Assembly (NCBI RefSeq): GCF_014650715.1
Contig: NZ_BMVM01000020.1
Coordinates: 1-64,000, forward strand
Direction: 5' to 3'
Length of the DNA: 64,000 nucleotides
Source: Streptomyces bluensis
GTDB taxonomy: Bacteria > Actinomycetota > Actinomycetes > Streptomycetales > Streptomycetaceae
The position numbers and the translations under genes are program-made. Below the pieces are notes generated by a model. That model worked only from the letters and a program-made list of their open reading frames with translations, was not told the DNA's origin and made no database searches. This document shows, in pieces, positions 25,646 through 34,688 of this stretch (the first letter of the stretch is position 1; every line of letters starts with the position of its first letter).

Positions 25646-26866
25646 TTACGCGTACAGCGTGCCGCTCGCCCGGTCCTCGAATATCCCCGCCCAGTAGCGC
25701 CAGCCGTCGTCGTCCGGTGTCGTGGGGGTCCCGTCGCAGGCGACGGGGTCGACCGTGGCGAGGGTCTCCGTCATGGTGGCGGCGAGGTGGGCGTAGGACT
25801 CCGTGAGGTCGTACCGCGCGTCCAGGGTCTTCTCCCGGTGGATGAGCCAGACCGTGAAGGCGAGGGTCGAGATGTCGGCGTTCAGGGGGCGGAGCGTGCG
25901 GTCGGACTCGCTCCAGCACAGGATCGCGCCCGTCGTGCCGTCGACGACGAGGCTCGTGTCCTGGAGCAGCTGGCCGAGGCGGACCAACCGGTCGGCGTCC
26001 ACGGGCAGTTCGGCGGGCGGGACGTATCCGGGACGCTCCTGCTCGTAGTACTCGGACAGGGTCGGCAGCGCCACCTCCGTGTCCAGCGGGAACATGAAGC
26101 CGTCCTCGGGGAGGCCGACCTCCGTCAGGAAGCGGCGCGTCGGCTGGTGGACGAGCGTGGTGGGGAAGTCCACCTCCTCGAAGCGCATGATCCCGCCCGC
26201 GCCGAACTCCTCGTCCAGCAGGCGGAGCGGCAGCTTGAGGGCGAGCCCGTCGCCGGGACCCGCGATACGGGCGAGGGGGCGGATCAGTGCGGCCATCCGC
26301 CAGTACGGGGCCAGGTCCCGCACCTCGTCCGACGCCGACCGCGCGGCGAGGAGCGAGGTCAGGTGGGACGTCAGGTGCGAGGTCAGGTGCGAGGTCATCG
26401 CGGCCACCGGCTTGGGGCCCACGCGGCCCTCGAACATCGCGAAACGGCCCCGGGACTCGACCAGTTCCTCCGTCGCCTCCGCGAACCGCAGCAGCGCCTC
26501 CAGGGACGGTGCCAGGGGGGACAGGTCCATCAGGCCCGGGTCGCGGTGGAAGGACGTCGTCGAGATCTCCCCCGTGGTGCCGTCCAGGACGATCGACTCC
26601 AGGTCCCTGTCCAGCGTGCGCAGCGAACCGATCACCAGCTGGTCCCGCAACTCCTGCGCGAGCACCCCCGCGTCCGCCACCAGCTCGGCCACCCGCCGCA
26701 GCCCGGTCCCTTCGCGCACCGCGCCGAACCCCAACAGGGCGCTCTCATGCGGCAGTCCGGGGCCCGTCAGCCACTGCCGCGTGCCCGCGTGCGTGACGTA
26801 CGGGCCCAGCTCCTCATCGGTCAGCGTGATCGTCCCGCCACCCACCGTCGTCGTGATCGTGTTCAT
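25646..26866 (-). CDS. SUKH-4 family immunity-type protein
   Basis: 406 residues from the ATG at 26864-26866, with GGGGGAG just upstream. The C-terminal half shows the SUKH pattern: a hydrophobic LPEDGFMFPLDTEV stretch, the LVRLGQLLQDTSLVVDGTTGAILCW strand set and a final helix with HREKTLDARYDL. The N-terminal half (LTDEELGPYVTHAGTRQWL, ESIVLDGTTGEISTTSF) appears to be a second, diverged copy of the same fold. SUKH proteins are immunity factors of contact-dependent and polymorphic toxin systems and some act as general antitoxins. Position at the edge of a T7SS island with a large toxin fits that role, but direct pairing with that toxin is not shown. A 12-bp repeat in frame gives TSHL three times. 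It stands alone on the minus strand, convergent with the EccA-like gene. Confidence 0.75.
   Translation of the reverse strand: MNTITTTVGGGTITLTDEELGPYVTHAGTRQWLTGPGLPHESALLGFGAVREGTGLRRVAELVADAGVLAQELRDQLVIGSLRTLDRDLESIVLDGTTGEISTTSFHRDPGLMDLSPLAPSLEALLRFAEATEELVESRGRFAMFEGRVGPKPVAAMTSHLTSHLTSHLTSLLAARSASDEVRDLAPYWRMAALIRPLARIAGPGDGLALKLPLRLLDEEFGAGGIMRFEEVDFPTTLVHQPTRRFLTEVGLPEDGFMFPLDTEVALPTLSEYYEQERPGYVPPAELPVDADRLVRLGQLLQDTSLVVDGTTGAILCWSESDRTLRPLNADISTLAFTVWLIHREKTLDARYDLTESYAHLAATMTETLATVDPVACDGTPTTPDDDGWRYWAGIFEDRASGTLYA
26360..26395 (-). repeat. In-frame 12-bp tandem repeat in the SUKH-4 gene
   Basis: Three units of ACCTCGCACCTG (the third with two changes, ACGTCCCACCTG) encode T-S-H-L three times. 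They lie in a helix-like part between the two halves of the protein and could expand or contract without frameshift. Confidence 0.8.
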
Positions 26867-27044
26867 GGCTCCCCCAGCACATGTGGTTCCCGTCGTGCTT
26901 CCCCCCAGCCGGGAACGCCCCCCCCACCAGCAGCGCGGTGCCGTTCCCCACTGACAAAGAACCTTACGCCGCACCACTGACAACGCCGGTGCGGCGCGAC
27001 ACGCGGCGGCGCCCGGGGTGCCCGGGGCCTGGTGCGAAAGGTCC

Positions 27045-29351
27045 CTACGTCCCGGTCACCACGGCCGCCTGCGGGCGGATCGGCAGGCGGTTGACCGGGC
27101 GGCCCGTGGCCGCGCGGACCGCCGAGGCGATGGCCGCGGGGGACGTCACGACCGGGGCCGCGCTGACGGCCTTCGCGCCGAAGGGGGCGACCACGTCGCG
27201 TTCCTCGACGAGTTTGACGATGCGGATGTCGGGGGCGTCCAGGGCGGTCGGGAGGGCGTAGCCCGTGAGGTCGGGGTGGCGGATCAGGCCGCGGGCCGTG
27301 CGGAGGTTCTCGGTCAGCGCCACGCCCACGCCCTGGGTGACCCCCGCCTCGATGCGGGCGGCGAGCTGGGCGGGGTTGAGGATCCGGCCGACGTCCTGGG
27401 CCACCGCCAGTTCCACGACCCTTACCGAGCCGAGCTCGATGTCGACGTCCACGACCGCGCGGATCGCGCAGAACGCCATGCCCACGAAGGCGTCGCCCTG
27501 GCCGGTGTCGTCGAGCGGTTCGGTCGGGTGGGGGCGGCACTGGGCCGTGGCCCACAGTTCCTTGCCGTCCATCGCCTCGGCGACGGTGGTGGACAGGACA
27601 CCGTCGTACGACGTGATCTTGCCGTCGGTGATCTGGAGCAGTTCGGTGGACATGCCGAACTTGTGCGCCAGGGGCTGGAGGAGCTGGGTGCGGACCATCT
27701 TCGCCGCGCGTTCCACCGCTCCGCCGGACACCCATGTGTGGCGGCCCCGGCAGCTCGCGCCCGCGGAGGGCTGGTCGGTGTCGACCGGTGCGACGTGCAC
27801 CTCGTCGATGCCGAGCGTCTCCTGGACGATCTGCCGGGCCAGCGTGGCGAAGCCCTGGCCCGTCTCCACGGCCGCGCACAGGACCGTGGCCACGCCGTCC
27901 TGGACCTTCACCGTGGCCGTCGAGACCTCGTCCGCTCCTTCGGCGCCCAGCATGTGCACCATGCCGAGGCCGTAGCCCACGCCGCGGCGGATCGCGCTCG
28001 GCTCGCCCGCGCCCTCGGGGCCGCCGGGGAGCAGCCAGTCCTCCTCGGGTGTGTCCTTGGGGAGCGCGGGGAGCGGGAAGTCCCGTACGGCCTGGAGGAG
28101 TTCGGCCACGGGGGCCGGGCAGGTCACCGACTGGCCGGTGGGGAGGACGTCCCCGGTGGACATGACGTTGCGCAGACGCAGTTCCGCCGGGTCCATGCCC
28201 AGCTTCCTGGCCAGTTTGTCCATCTGGGCCTCGTAGGCCGCGCACACCTGCATGGCGCCCTCGCCGCGCACATGGCCCGACGGGGGGTTGTTGGTGCGCA
28301 CCGCCCAGCCTTCGATGAAGGCGTTCGGGATGACGTACGGGCCGCAGGCGAACGCCACCGCGGCGGCCAGCGCGTCGGACGAGGTGTCCGCGTACGGGCC
28401 GGCGTCCAGCAGGATCTGCGCCTCGACCTTCACCAGCCTGCCCTCGGCGTCCGCGTGGTGGCGGTAGCGCAGGAGGGTGGGGTGCCGGTGCGCGTGGCCC
28501 AGGAAGGACTCCTCGCGCGTGGCGGCGAGTTTGACGGGGCAGCCGGTCGTCAGGGCGAGCAGCCCGAGCGGGAGCTGGAAGCCCTGGTCCTCGCGGTCGG
28601 CCGTGGCGCCGGGTACGCCGGTGACGACGATCTTCACGCGGTCGGGTTCCAGGCCGAAGCAGGCGGCGGCCGTGTCGCGGTCGGTGTGCGGGTCGGTGGA
28701 GGCGAGGTAGAGCTCGACGCCGCCGTCGGGGCGTGGCACGGCGAGTCCGGCCTCGGCTCCGATGGGGGCCGGGTCGTGGCGGCCGATGCGGTACAGGCCC
28801 TCCACGACGACCTCGCCGATCGCGTCGGGGTCGCCGTGGCGCAGCGGGATGTGGCGGATCAGGTTGCCGTCGGGGTGCAGGGGTTCGGCCTCGAAGGCCT
28901 GCTCCGGGTCGGTCACGGGGTCGAGTACTTCGTACTCGACGATGACGGCGGCGGCGGCCATGCGCGCGGTGTCGGGGTGGTCGGCGGCGACGGCGGCGAT
29001 GGGTTCGCCGTGGTGGCGTACGACCTCGGAGGCGAACACGGGGCGGTCGGCCCTGCCGCGGCCGTGCAGCGCGGCGCCCGGCACGTCCTCGTGGGTGACG
29101 ACGGCACGGACGCCGGGCATGTCGCGCGCGTGGGAGGTGTCGATGGACACGATGCGCGCGTGCGGGTGCGGTGAGCGCAGCACGGCGGCCCACAGCAGGC
29201 CCTCGGCCCACAGGTCGGCCGCGTAGGGGAACGTGCCCTCCGTCTTGGCGCGGGCCTCGGCGGACGGCAGGGACACGCCCAGGCCGTGCGTCAGCGGATC
29301 GGCGGCCGATGCGGCCTCCGCCGTGGTCGCGGTGGCGGCTTCGTTCGTCAC
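27045..29351 (-). CDS. Xanthine-dehydrogenase-family molybdopterin-binding subunit
   Basis: 768 residues from a GTG that overlaps the upstream stop by 4 nt. It has the two standard domains: an N-terminal a/b-hammerhead (TEGTFPYAADL, LRSPHPHARIVSID, GEPIAAVAADHP) and a long molybdopterin-cytosine-dinucleotide binding domain (GVPGATADREDQGFQLPLGLLA, NNPPSGHVRGEGAMQ, AVETGQGFATLARQI). It should oxidise a purine or similar heterocycle and pass electrons to the iron-sulfur and FAD subunits encoded just upstream, perhaps in purine salvage. The motif normally containing the catalytic glutamate near the C terminus (G-x-G-E) reads FGAKAVSAAP, with A731 at the glutamate position, so either the reaction differs or activity is lost. 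It is the last gene of a three-gene operon. Confidence 0.85.
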   Translation of the reverse strand: MTNEAATATTAEAASAADPLTHGLGVSLPSAEARAKTEGTFPYAADLWAEGLLWAAVLRSPHPHARIVSIDTSHARDMPGVRAVVTHEDVPGAALHGRGRADRPVFASEVVRHHGEPIAAVAADHPDTARMAAAAVIVEYEVLDPVTDPEQAFEAEPLHPDGNLIRHIPLRHGDPDAIGEVVVEGLYRIGRHDPAPIGAEAGLAVPRPDGGVELYLASTDPHTDRDTAAACFGLEPDRVKIVVTGVPGATADREDQGFQLPLGLLALTTGCPVKLAATREESFLGHAHRHPTLLRYRHHADAEGRLVKVEAQILLDAGPYADTSSDALAAAVAFACGPYVIPNAFIEGWAVRTNNPPSGHVRGEGAMQVCAAYEAQMDKLARKLGMDPAELRLRNVMSTGDVLPTGQSVTCPAPVAELLQAVRDFPLPALPKDTPEEDWLLPGGPEGAGEPSAIRRGVGYGLGMVHMLGAEGADEVSTATVKVQDGVATVLCAAVETGQGFATLARQIVQETLGIDEVHVAPVDTDQPSAGASCRGRHTWVSGGAVERAAKMVRTQLLQPLAHKFGMSTELLQITDGKITSYDGVLSTTVAEAMDGKELWATAQCRPHPTEPLDDTGQGDAFVGMAFCAIRAVVDVDIELGSVRVVELAVAQDVGRILNPAQLAARIEAGVTQGVGVALTENLRTARGLIRHPDLTGYALPTALDAPDIRIVKLVEERDVVAPFGAKAVSAAPVVTSPAAIASAVRAATGRPVNRLPIRPQAAVVTGT

Positions 29352-30985
29352 GCCTGCCCTCCTCCGTCCGGTCCGTACGCCTGGTCATGCAGCCCCGGGG
29401 CGTGCCCTTGTGGGTGCCCCTGGGGGGCGTACCCGGAAGGGTCCTCGAACGCCGCCGGGTTGACGCCGCCCGCTCCGGGTCCCGCCTGGTGCGGGATGCG
29501 CGCCTCCTCGGCCTCCGGCGCGGCCTCGGCCTTGGTGTGCGCCCGGCGCTCCGCGACGACCTCGCTCACGGCCTCCACGACGCCCCGGTAGCCCGAGCAG
29601 CGGCACAGGTTGCCGCAGAGGGCCTGCCGGGTCTCCAGTTCGGTCGGGGCGGGGTTGCCCTCCAGCAGATCGTGCACGGTCATGGCCATGCCCGGCACGC
29701 AGAAACCGCACTGCACCGCGCCGCACCTGGCGAGCGCGCGCTGCACGTCGGAGGGCTGCCCGTCGACGGCGAGTCCCTCGACGGTGCGGACCTCGCTGCC
29801 GGCGGCGGTGACGGCGGGGACCAGGCAGGACGCCACGAGCCGGCCGTCGACCTGCACGTTGCAGGCGCCGCACTCGCCCTGCGAGCAGCCGTCCTTGGCG
29901 CCCGCGAGGCCGAGGCGCTCGCGCAGCACGTACAGCAGCGACTCGCCGATCCAGGCGTCGGGGACCGGCCGCTCGGCGCCGTTCACCCGCAGGACGTAAC
30001 TGGCGAGGGGGTGGTCGTCGATCAGGGGCGCGGCGGGCTCGGCCGGCGGTTCCTCCGTGTCCTCGGCGGCCGGTGCCGCCTCGGGTGTGTCACCGGCCGG
30101 CTCCGGCTCGGGGGCGGCGGACGGCTCCGAGGGGGCCACGTCGGTCTGCCCGGAGGGTTCCTGGACGGCCTCAGGGGCCTCGCTCGCGGCCTCGGGAAGC
30201 GGCCCGGGGTAAGTGTCGCGCGGTGGCTCCACGGGCGCCTCAGGGGGCGCGCCAGGCGCTTCGGCCACGGGGGCCCCCGTCACCTCGGCCGGTCCGTGGC
30301 CGTCAACGGTCTCCGCGGGGGCTGGTGCTGCGGATGCTGCGGGTGCTGCGGGGTCGTATCCCGCGGCCGTCCCGCCCGGCGGGTGCTCCTCGGTGTGCTC
30401 GGGCGGCGGTGCGGTCCACGCGGTCCCGATCGCCTCCGACGCCCAGGGCGCGGGCGCGCCCCCGGGGAGCGTGGCCGGAGGGGTGCCGCCCCACTGTTCG
30501 ACGAGGGACGACGTACTGAACTCGCCCGATTCGTCCGGGATGTCGCCTTCAGCGACGGGAATCGACCACTGCCCGGTCACATCATGGCCCGGAGCGGACC
30601 CGGCGCCCGCCCCCTCCTGGGGGACCTCCTCGAAGGCCCACTGGCCGGTGCCGCCCGGGTCGTACGTGAATCCGTGCTGTTCGGTCCCGTGGGGCACGGC
30701 GTTCGGGTCGGGCCACTGAGCACCCTCGGCCGGTGCCGTCCAGGTGCCGGTGAGCGCCGGGTCGGTGCCGACGGGCGCGCCGGGCGTCGCCGTGATCTGC
30801 GGGGGCACGTAGCCGTGGCCGGGTGCGGCGAGGGGACTGTCCGAGGCCAGCAGCGCGTCGATGCCCCCTTCGGGGAGCTGGACGAACGTCGTGGCGCCGT
30901 CGTCGTAGTCCCCTTGGGGCAGCCGCTCCCAGCCGCCGTGCGCGCCCTGCTGGGGCGTGCTCTCTCCGTGCTGGTCGTCGGTCAC
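29348..30985 (-). CDS. Xanthine-dehydrogenase-type 2Fe-2S subunit with long disordered N-terminal extension
   Basis: 545 residues from a GTG overlapping the FAD-subunit stop by 3 nt (GTGA). The last 190 residues are the CoxS-type subunit: a plant-type 2Fe-2S centre (CSQGECGACNVQV followed by SC) and a helical 2Fe-2S centre (CGFC and CRC within CGNLCRCSGY). The preceding 350 residues are Pro/Ala/Glu-rich and probably disordered, whereas stand-alone CoxS subunits are usually about 160-180 residues. Short W-containing motifs recur in the extension (TGTWTAP, TGQWAFEE, TGQWSIP, GTAWTAP), possibly docking sites. It transfers electrons between the molybdenum and FAD subunits. Confidence 0.85.
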   Translation of the reverse strand: MTDDQHGESTPQQGAHGGWERLPQGDYDDGATTFVQLPEGGIDALLASDSPLAAPGHGYVPPQITATPGAPVGTDPALTGTWTAPAEGAQWPDPNAVPHGTEQHGFTYDPGGTGQWAFEEVPQEGAGAGSAPGHDVTGQWSIPVAEGDIPDESGEFSTSSLVEQWGGTPPATLPGGAPAPWASEAIGTAWTAPPPEHTEEHPPGGTAAGYDPAAPAASAAPAPAETVDGHGPAEVTGAPVAEAPGAPPEAPVEPPRDTYPGPLPEAASEAPEAVQEPSGQTDVAPSEPSAAPEPEPAGDTPEAAPAAEDTEEPPAEPAAPLIDDHPLASYVLRVNGAERPVPDAWIGESLLYVLRERLGLAGAKDGCSQGECGACNVQVDGRLVASCLVPAVTAAGSEVRTVEGLAVDGQPSDVQRALARCGAVQCGFCVPGMAMTVHDLLEGNPAPTELETRQALCGNLCRCSGYRGVVEAVSEVVAERRAHTKAEAAPEAEEARIPHQAGPGAGGVNPAAFEDPSGYAPQGHPQGHAPGLHDQAYGPDGGGQA

Positions 30986-31875
30986 GACAGTGCCCTCCCC
31001 AATGCTCGTCGGGCCAGTACGGCGACGGTGCGCCGAAGTTGCAGTACGGCGGGCGGAAGCGGTGCCACGGAACCGTCCTCCGCGGGCGCCGGGTCCGGGA
31101 TGCAGGCGGCGGCGACGTACTCCCCGAAGGCGTTCAGGGCCTCCGGCACGAGCGTGCGCTCGCCGTCCCAGTCGATCAGCCGGCCGACCCACGCCTCGGC
31201 GTCCAGGGGCCTGAGCGGCATCGGCGCTATGGCGCCGACGGCGCACCGCACGCCGCGCCGGGCGGGGTCGAGGACGACCGCCACGGACGCCGTGGCGCGC
31301 CCGGGGCCGGTGCGTCCGGTGGCCTTCAGGAAGACCTGCGGCGCGTGCAGCAGCGGCACGCGCACGTACCCGATGAGTTCACCGGAGCGCAGCAGGTCCA
31401 TGCCGGCCAGGAGGTGCGAGACGGGGACCTCACGGCGGGCTCCGCCCGGCCCCGCGATGATCAACGTCGCCTCCAGGGCGGCGAGTACGGGCAGCGCGTC
31501 CCCCGTGGGGGCGGCCGTCGCGATGTTTCCGCCCAGGGTGCCCGCGTTGCGGATCTGCGGCGGTCCGGCGGCTCTCGCGGACGCCGCGAGGGCCGGGATG
31601 AGCGCCGCGAAGTCGGGGCGGCCCATGCGTGCGTGTGTGAGGCCCGCGCCGAGCAGCGCGTGGCCGTCCTGGTACTGCCAGCCGCGGATCTCGCTGATCC
31701 GGCCGAGGCCGACGAGCGCGGCGGGCCTGAGCTGCCCGGAGTTGACCGCGGCCATCAGGTCCGTACCACCGGCCACGGGGACGGCGGCGGGCATGGCCGC
31801 CAGCGCCTCCACGGCCTCGTCCAGCGAGCCGGGCAGCGTCACAGCCTGCGCCGCCTGCGGTGCCTGCGTGGTCAA
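30982..31875 (-). CDS. Xanthine-dehydrogenase-type FAD-binding subunit
   Basis: 297 residues from a TTG at 31873-31875, chosen because GGAAGGGGC lies just upstream and the sequence MTTQAPQAAQAVTLPGSLDEAV is a natural N terminus. A longer frame upstream is not protein-like. The CoxM/VAO-type flavin motifs AVPVAGGTDLMAAVNSG and QIRNAGTLGGNIATAAPTGD are present, followed by a CO-dehydrogenase-type C-terminal domain. The subunit accepts electrons from the iron-sulfur subunit and reduces NAD or another acceptor. It is the first gene of the operon. No clear promoter was recognised in the 277-bp spacer to the GH20 gene. Confidence 0.85.
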   Translation of the reverse strand: MTTQAPQAAQAVTLPGSLDEAVEALAAMPAAVPVAGGTDLMAAVNSGQLRPAALVGLGRISEIRGWQYQDGHALLGAGLTHARMGRPDFAALIPALAASARAAGPPQIRNAGTLGGNIATAAPTGDALPVLAALEATLIIAGPGGARREVPVSHLLAGMDLLRSGELIGYVRVPLLHAPQVFLKATGRTGPGRATASVAVVLDPARRGVRCAVGAIAPMPLRPLDAEAWVGRLIDWDGERTLVPEALNAFGEYVAAACIPDPAPAEDGSVAPLPPAVLQLRRTVAVLARRALGRALS

Positions 31876-32152
31876 ACCGGCTGCCCCTTCCCGCTGCCCC
31901 ACCTGGTCCCACCTGTGCTGCCGTACGGTACGTGCTGACAGGGCGGACGTGGCAACTCTGGCACATTCTCGCGAGACCCGAACGCGGGGGTCCGCTAGGA
32001 GGCATTCGCCCACCTCAGCACGGTGATGGACCGTTTTCGCACGGCATCTGCGATGAGCGCACATTGCCGGTGTTCGATGATCTTTGTGAACCTTTCTCCT
32101 TGTGGGGCCGCGTTTCCCGCGGGAACGTCCGGCTCGCACGACTCCGGGTCAC

Positions 32153-33796
32153 TCACACGATCGGCGGCGCCCCGTCGATCGGACGTCCGAGCACCCCGGG
32201 GCGCCGCTGCCACGGTCGTGGCCCCGCAGGTGGCCGATAAGCGACCCCGAGGGCGTCGAGGCGCCCGTAGTGGGCGGTCATCCGGTGCTCGAAGTCCGCG
32301 AAGTCCCGCTCCCCGGGGGCGGGCAGGGAGCTCCACGCGACCTCCGCGAAGGCCGCCAGGCGCGGGAACGTCTGGTAGTCCACGCGCGCGGGGTCCTCCA
32401 TCACCTCGGTCCACACGTTGGCCTGCGTGCCCAGCACGTGCCGTGCCTCCTCGGGCGTCAACTCCGGTGGAACGGGCTCGAAGCGATAGACATCCTCCAG
32501 GGTGCGGACGTAGCCGATGGGCACCGGCTCGTCGGCGCCGCCGTGCTGCCGGTGGTCCAGATAGACCTGCTGCTCGGGGCACATGACCACGTCGTGGCCC
32601 GCGCGGGCGGCCGTGATCCCGCCGTGGTAGCCGCGCCACGACGACACCGCGGCACCCGGCGCGAGGCCGCCCTGAAGGATCTCGTCCCATCCGATCAGGC
32701 GACGCCCGCGCGCGGTCAGCCAGGTGTCGAAGTGCCGGATGAACCACGACTGCAGTTCGTCCTCGCCGGCGAGCCCCAGCGCCTCGATGCGCTGCTGCGC
32801 GGTCGGCGAGCGGCGCCACTGGTCCTTCGCGCACTCGTCGCCGCCGATGTGCACGAAGGAGGAGAACTCGGCCACGTCGGCCGGAAACAGGTCGAGCACT
32901 TCCTCCAGGACGCCCTCGTAGAAGCGGAGGGTGTTGTCAGTGGGGGCGAGTACGTTTTTGTTGATGCCCCAGGTGTCCCAGACCGTCAGGGAGGTCGTGT
33001 CGATGACGTCGGTGTTGCCCAGTTCCGGATACGCGGCGATGGCGGCCTGCGAGTGGCCCGGGATGTCGATCTCGGGGACGACGGAGATATGCCGCTCGGC
33101 GGCGTAGGCGACGATCTCCCGGATGTCGTCCTGGGTGTAGTAACCCCCGTGCGGCTTCTCCTCCCACAGAGGCGAGGCGCGGTGACCGAATTTCGTTCGT
33201 GCCCGCCAGGAGCCGATCTCGGTGAGCTTCGGGTATCGCTCGATCTCCAGGCGCCATCCCTGATCGTCCGTCAAGTGAAAGTGGAAGACGTTGAGTTTGT
33301 GCGCGGCCATCAGGTCCAGGTAGCGCAGGACGCCGTCCTTGGGCATGAAGTGGCGGGCGACGTCGAGCATGAGCCCGCGCCAGCGGAAGCGGGGCGAGTC
33401 CTCGATCGTGACGTACGGCACGGCCCAGGCACGGTCGCGGGTGAGCGGGGCCCTTCGGTACGCGTCGGGGCCGAGGAGTTGCCTCAGCGTCTGGGCGCCC
33501 CAGAAGACACCGGCCGCGCTGCCGCCCTCGATCAGGACGCCGGTCGAGTCGCTGACAAGGCGGTACTCCTCGGGGGCGAGCCCGGAGTCGATCCGGAGCC
33601 CGATGCCGTCGCCGCCGGTGTCGTCGAGTTCCCGCCCCTCGCGGAGCGGCAGGCCCGTGGCCTGCCGGAGGACGGTGCACAGCCAGTGGCCGACGCCCTC
33701 CGCACCGGTGCCGGCGTAGAGCGGGGAGTGCGCCGTCAGTCGCACCTCGCCGGAACCGGCGACGACCTTGCGGGGCTTGGGAAGCAGTTCGGTCAC
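32153..33796 (-). CDS. GH20 beta-N-acetylhexosaminidase
   Basis: 547 residues from a GTG 1 nt past the permease stop. An N-terminal GH20b domain (about 1-140) precedes the catalytic barrel, which starts at PRFRWRGLMLDVARHF. The catalytic pair D320-E321 lies in HIGGDE, and W-containing substrate loops (GWDEILQGGLAPGAAVSSWRG, GTQANVWTEVM) are present. There is no signal peptide, so it is probably cytosolic and cuts imported chitobiose or other GlcNAc oligomers to monomers. It is the last gene of the DasABC-like operon, consistent with import followed by intracellular hydrolysis. Confidence 0.92.
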   Translation of the reverse strand: MTELLPKPRKVVAGSGEVRLTAHSPLYAGTGAEGVGHWLCTVLRQATGLPLREGRELDDTGGDGIGLRIDSGLAPEEYRLVSDSTGVLIEGGSAAGVFWGAQTLRQLLGPDAYRRAPLTRDRAWAVPYVTIEDSPRFRWRGLMLDVARHFMPKDGVLRYLDLMAAHKLNVFHFHLTDDQGWRLEIERYPKLTEIGSWRARTKFGHRASPLWEEKPHGGYYTQDDIREIVAYAAERHISVVPEIDIPGHSQAAIAAYPELGNTDVIDTTSLTVWDTWGINKNVLAPTDNTLRFYEGVLEEVLDLFPADVAEFSSFVHIGGDECAKDQWRRSPTAQQRIEALGLAGEDELQSWFIRHFDTWLTARGRRLIGWDEILQGGLAPGAAVSSWRGYHGGITAARAGHDVVMCPEQQVYLDHRQHGGADEPVPIGYVRTLEDVYRFEPVPPELTPEEARHVLGTQANVWTEVMEDPARVDYQTFPRLAAFAEVAWSSLPAPGERDFADFEHRMTAHYGRLDALGVAYRPPAGPRPWQRRPGVLGRPIDGAPPIV

Positions 33797-33797
33797 G

Positions 33798-34688
33798 TCA
33801 GTCCTTTACCGCGCCGCCCAGCCCGGAGACCAGTCGTCGCTGTACGAGCACGAAGAAGATCAGTACCGGAATCGTCATGACCGTGGACGCCGCCATCACG
33901 CCGCCCCAGTCGGGATCGTCGGGCTTGTAGAAGACGAGAAGGGCCATCGGAAGGGTCGACTGGGAGGTGTCACTGATGATGAACGACTTGGCGAACAGGA
34001 AGTCGTTCCAGGCCGAGATGAAGGAGAAGACACTCGTCGCGACCAGCCCGGGGAAGACGAGCGGGAAAAGGATCTGCCACATGAATCGCGTACGGCTCGC
34101 CCCGTCGAGGTACGCCGCCTCCTCCAGCGCCTCGGGAACGGCCTTCACAAAACCTCGGAGCATCCAGATCGCGAACGGCAGCGAGAAGGCGATGTGCGGC
34201 AGGATCAGCGCGCCCAGGGTGTTGAGTTGGCCCAAGTCCCGCATGACGAAGAAGAGGGGAATCGTCAGCGCCTCCACGGGCACCATCTGCGCCACCAGGA
34301 ACATGATCAACAAGGTGGTGCGGAAACGGAAGCGGAATCGGGTGACGGCGGTCGCCGCGAGAAACGCGATGATCGCGGAGGCGAGCACCACCGCGCCGGC
34401 CACCACAAGGCTGTTGAGGAAGTAACGGCCGAATTCCTGCTGTTCGAAGACGCGCCGGAAGGAATCCAGCGTGGGTGACAGGGTCCAGGGGCGGGGCTCG
34501 GCCGACTCGATCTCGCCCACCGGTCTGAAGGCGCTGAGCACCATCCAGTAGAGCGGGAACGCCACCACCACGGCTATGACCAGCGCGGATGCCTCGGCCG
34601 CGAGCCGCCAGGGGCGCCGTACGAAACGACGGGCATGCGCCCTCGGCCGATCAGAACTCAAGGAACTCACGGAACTCAGGGAACTCAC
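33798..34688 (-). CDS. DasC/MalG-type sugar ABC transporter permease
   Basis: 296 residues from a GTG with GGAGGAGCT directly upstream, overlapping the previous stop by 4 nt. Six transmembrane segments and the EAA loop (EEAAYLDGASRTRFMWQILFPLVFPG) that contacts the ATPase identify a CUT1-family permease. The N terminus SSLSSVSSLSSD is coded by short GAACTCA-like repeats (34654-34690). No ATPase gene is in the operon. CUT1 systems of Streptomyces share the MsiK ATPase encoded elsewhere, so that is the likely energy source. Confidence 0.9.
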   Translation of the reverse strand: MSSLSSVSSLSSDRPRAHARRFVRRPWRLAAEASALVIAVVVAFPLYWMVLSAFRPVGEIESAEPRPWTLSPTLDSFRRVFEQQEFGRYFLNSLVVAGAVVLASAIIAFLAATAVTRFRFRFRTTLLIMFLVAQMVPVEALTIPLFFVMRDLGQLNTLGALILPHIAFSLPFAIWMLRGFVKAVPEALEEAAYLDGASRTRFMWQILFPLVFPGLVATSVFSFISAWNDFLFAKSFIISDTSQSTLPMALLVFYKPDDPDWGGVMAASTVMTIPVLIFFVLVQRRLVSGLGGAVKD

